Origin: F23-D06 sp963643165
Lineage (GTDB): Bacteria; Bacteroidota; Bacteroidia; Bacteroidales; WCHB1-69
Direction: 5' to 3'
Length of the DNA: 35,074 nt
NCBI GenBank assembly: GCA_963643165.1
Contig: CAVIJD010000024.1
Span: 1 to 35,074 of the forward strand
In this document: one piece after another, positions 35,062-35,074 of the stretch
How the letters are laid out: every line of letters starts with the position of its first letter
How positions within the stretch are numbered: position 1 is the stretch's first letter
Made by a program: the position numbers and the translations under genes
The notes under the pieces: generated by a model
What the model was told of the DNA's origin: nothing
Databases searched by the model: none
Seen by the model: only the letters and a program-made list of their open reading frames with translations

Positions 35062-35074
35062 CTGTGGTATTGGG

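Overview
The window looks like part of a Bacteroidales (Bacteroidota) chromosome, probably from an anaerobic, possibly gut-type, organism, and probably a metagenome or draft assembly because it holds a run of Ns. Reasons: type IX secretion sorting domains at the C-termini of two large exported proteins (one type A, one type B/CHU_C); Bacteroidota-type promoters (TTTG, about 19-20 bases, TAnnTTTG) instead of sigma-70 boxes; a GldA-like ABC ATPase; a TonB protein with the FPGG-type C-terminal domain; a Bacteroidota-type OmpA protein; and a butyrate kinase.

Left part (about 200-8190, all + strand). A strong promoter drives what reads as one six-gene operon: GldA-like ABC ATPase, a shortened molybdopterin-oxidoreductase-like protein, SppA signal peptide peptidase, a membrane steroid 5-alpha-reductase family enzyme, MurF and AnmK (murF and anmK overlap by four bases). 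A separately promoted tonB-family gene follows, closed by a perfect 15-bp hairpin terminator. Apart from the molybdopterin-like and 5-alpha-reductase-like genes, the theme is envelope biogenesis.

Convergence zone (about 8190-8530). There is no convincing gene here, but there is an inverted-repeat structure that could be a decayed insertion element.

Middle part (8530-18070, all - strand). Read leftward from the right there is a membrane protein of unknown function overlapping a U32-family (RlhA/YdcP-like) gene, then a lipoprotein, butyrate kinase and NAD kinase, then ftsQ-ftsA-ftsZ and a small Asp-box repeat protein. ftsQAZ stands apart from the usual mur genes, and FtsZ carries a lysine in its otherwise glycine-only GTP-binding signature.

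Right part (18083-34314, - strand). Three surface/secretion genes: a 1252-residue type B T9SS substrate with SBBP beta-propeller and PKD-like domains, an OmpA-family outer-membrane protein, and a giant (about 3594-residue) type A T9SS substrate made of more than 30 Cys-paired Ig/PKD-like domains. The giant gene contains an 846-bp tandem duplication and a 240-base assembly gap. The OmpA gene and the giant gene are each followed by a good terminator.

Far right (34315-35074). No supported gene. This stretch holds the upstream region of the giant gene, a purine-rich stretch, a four-run G-quadruplex motif and a terminator for a leftward gene lying outside the window.
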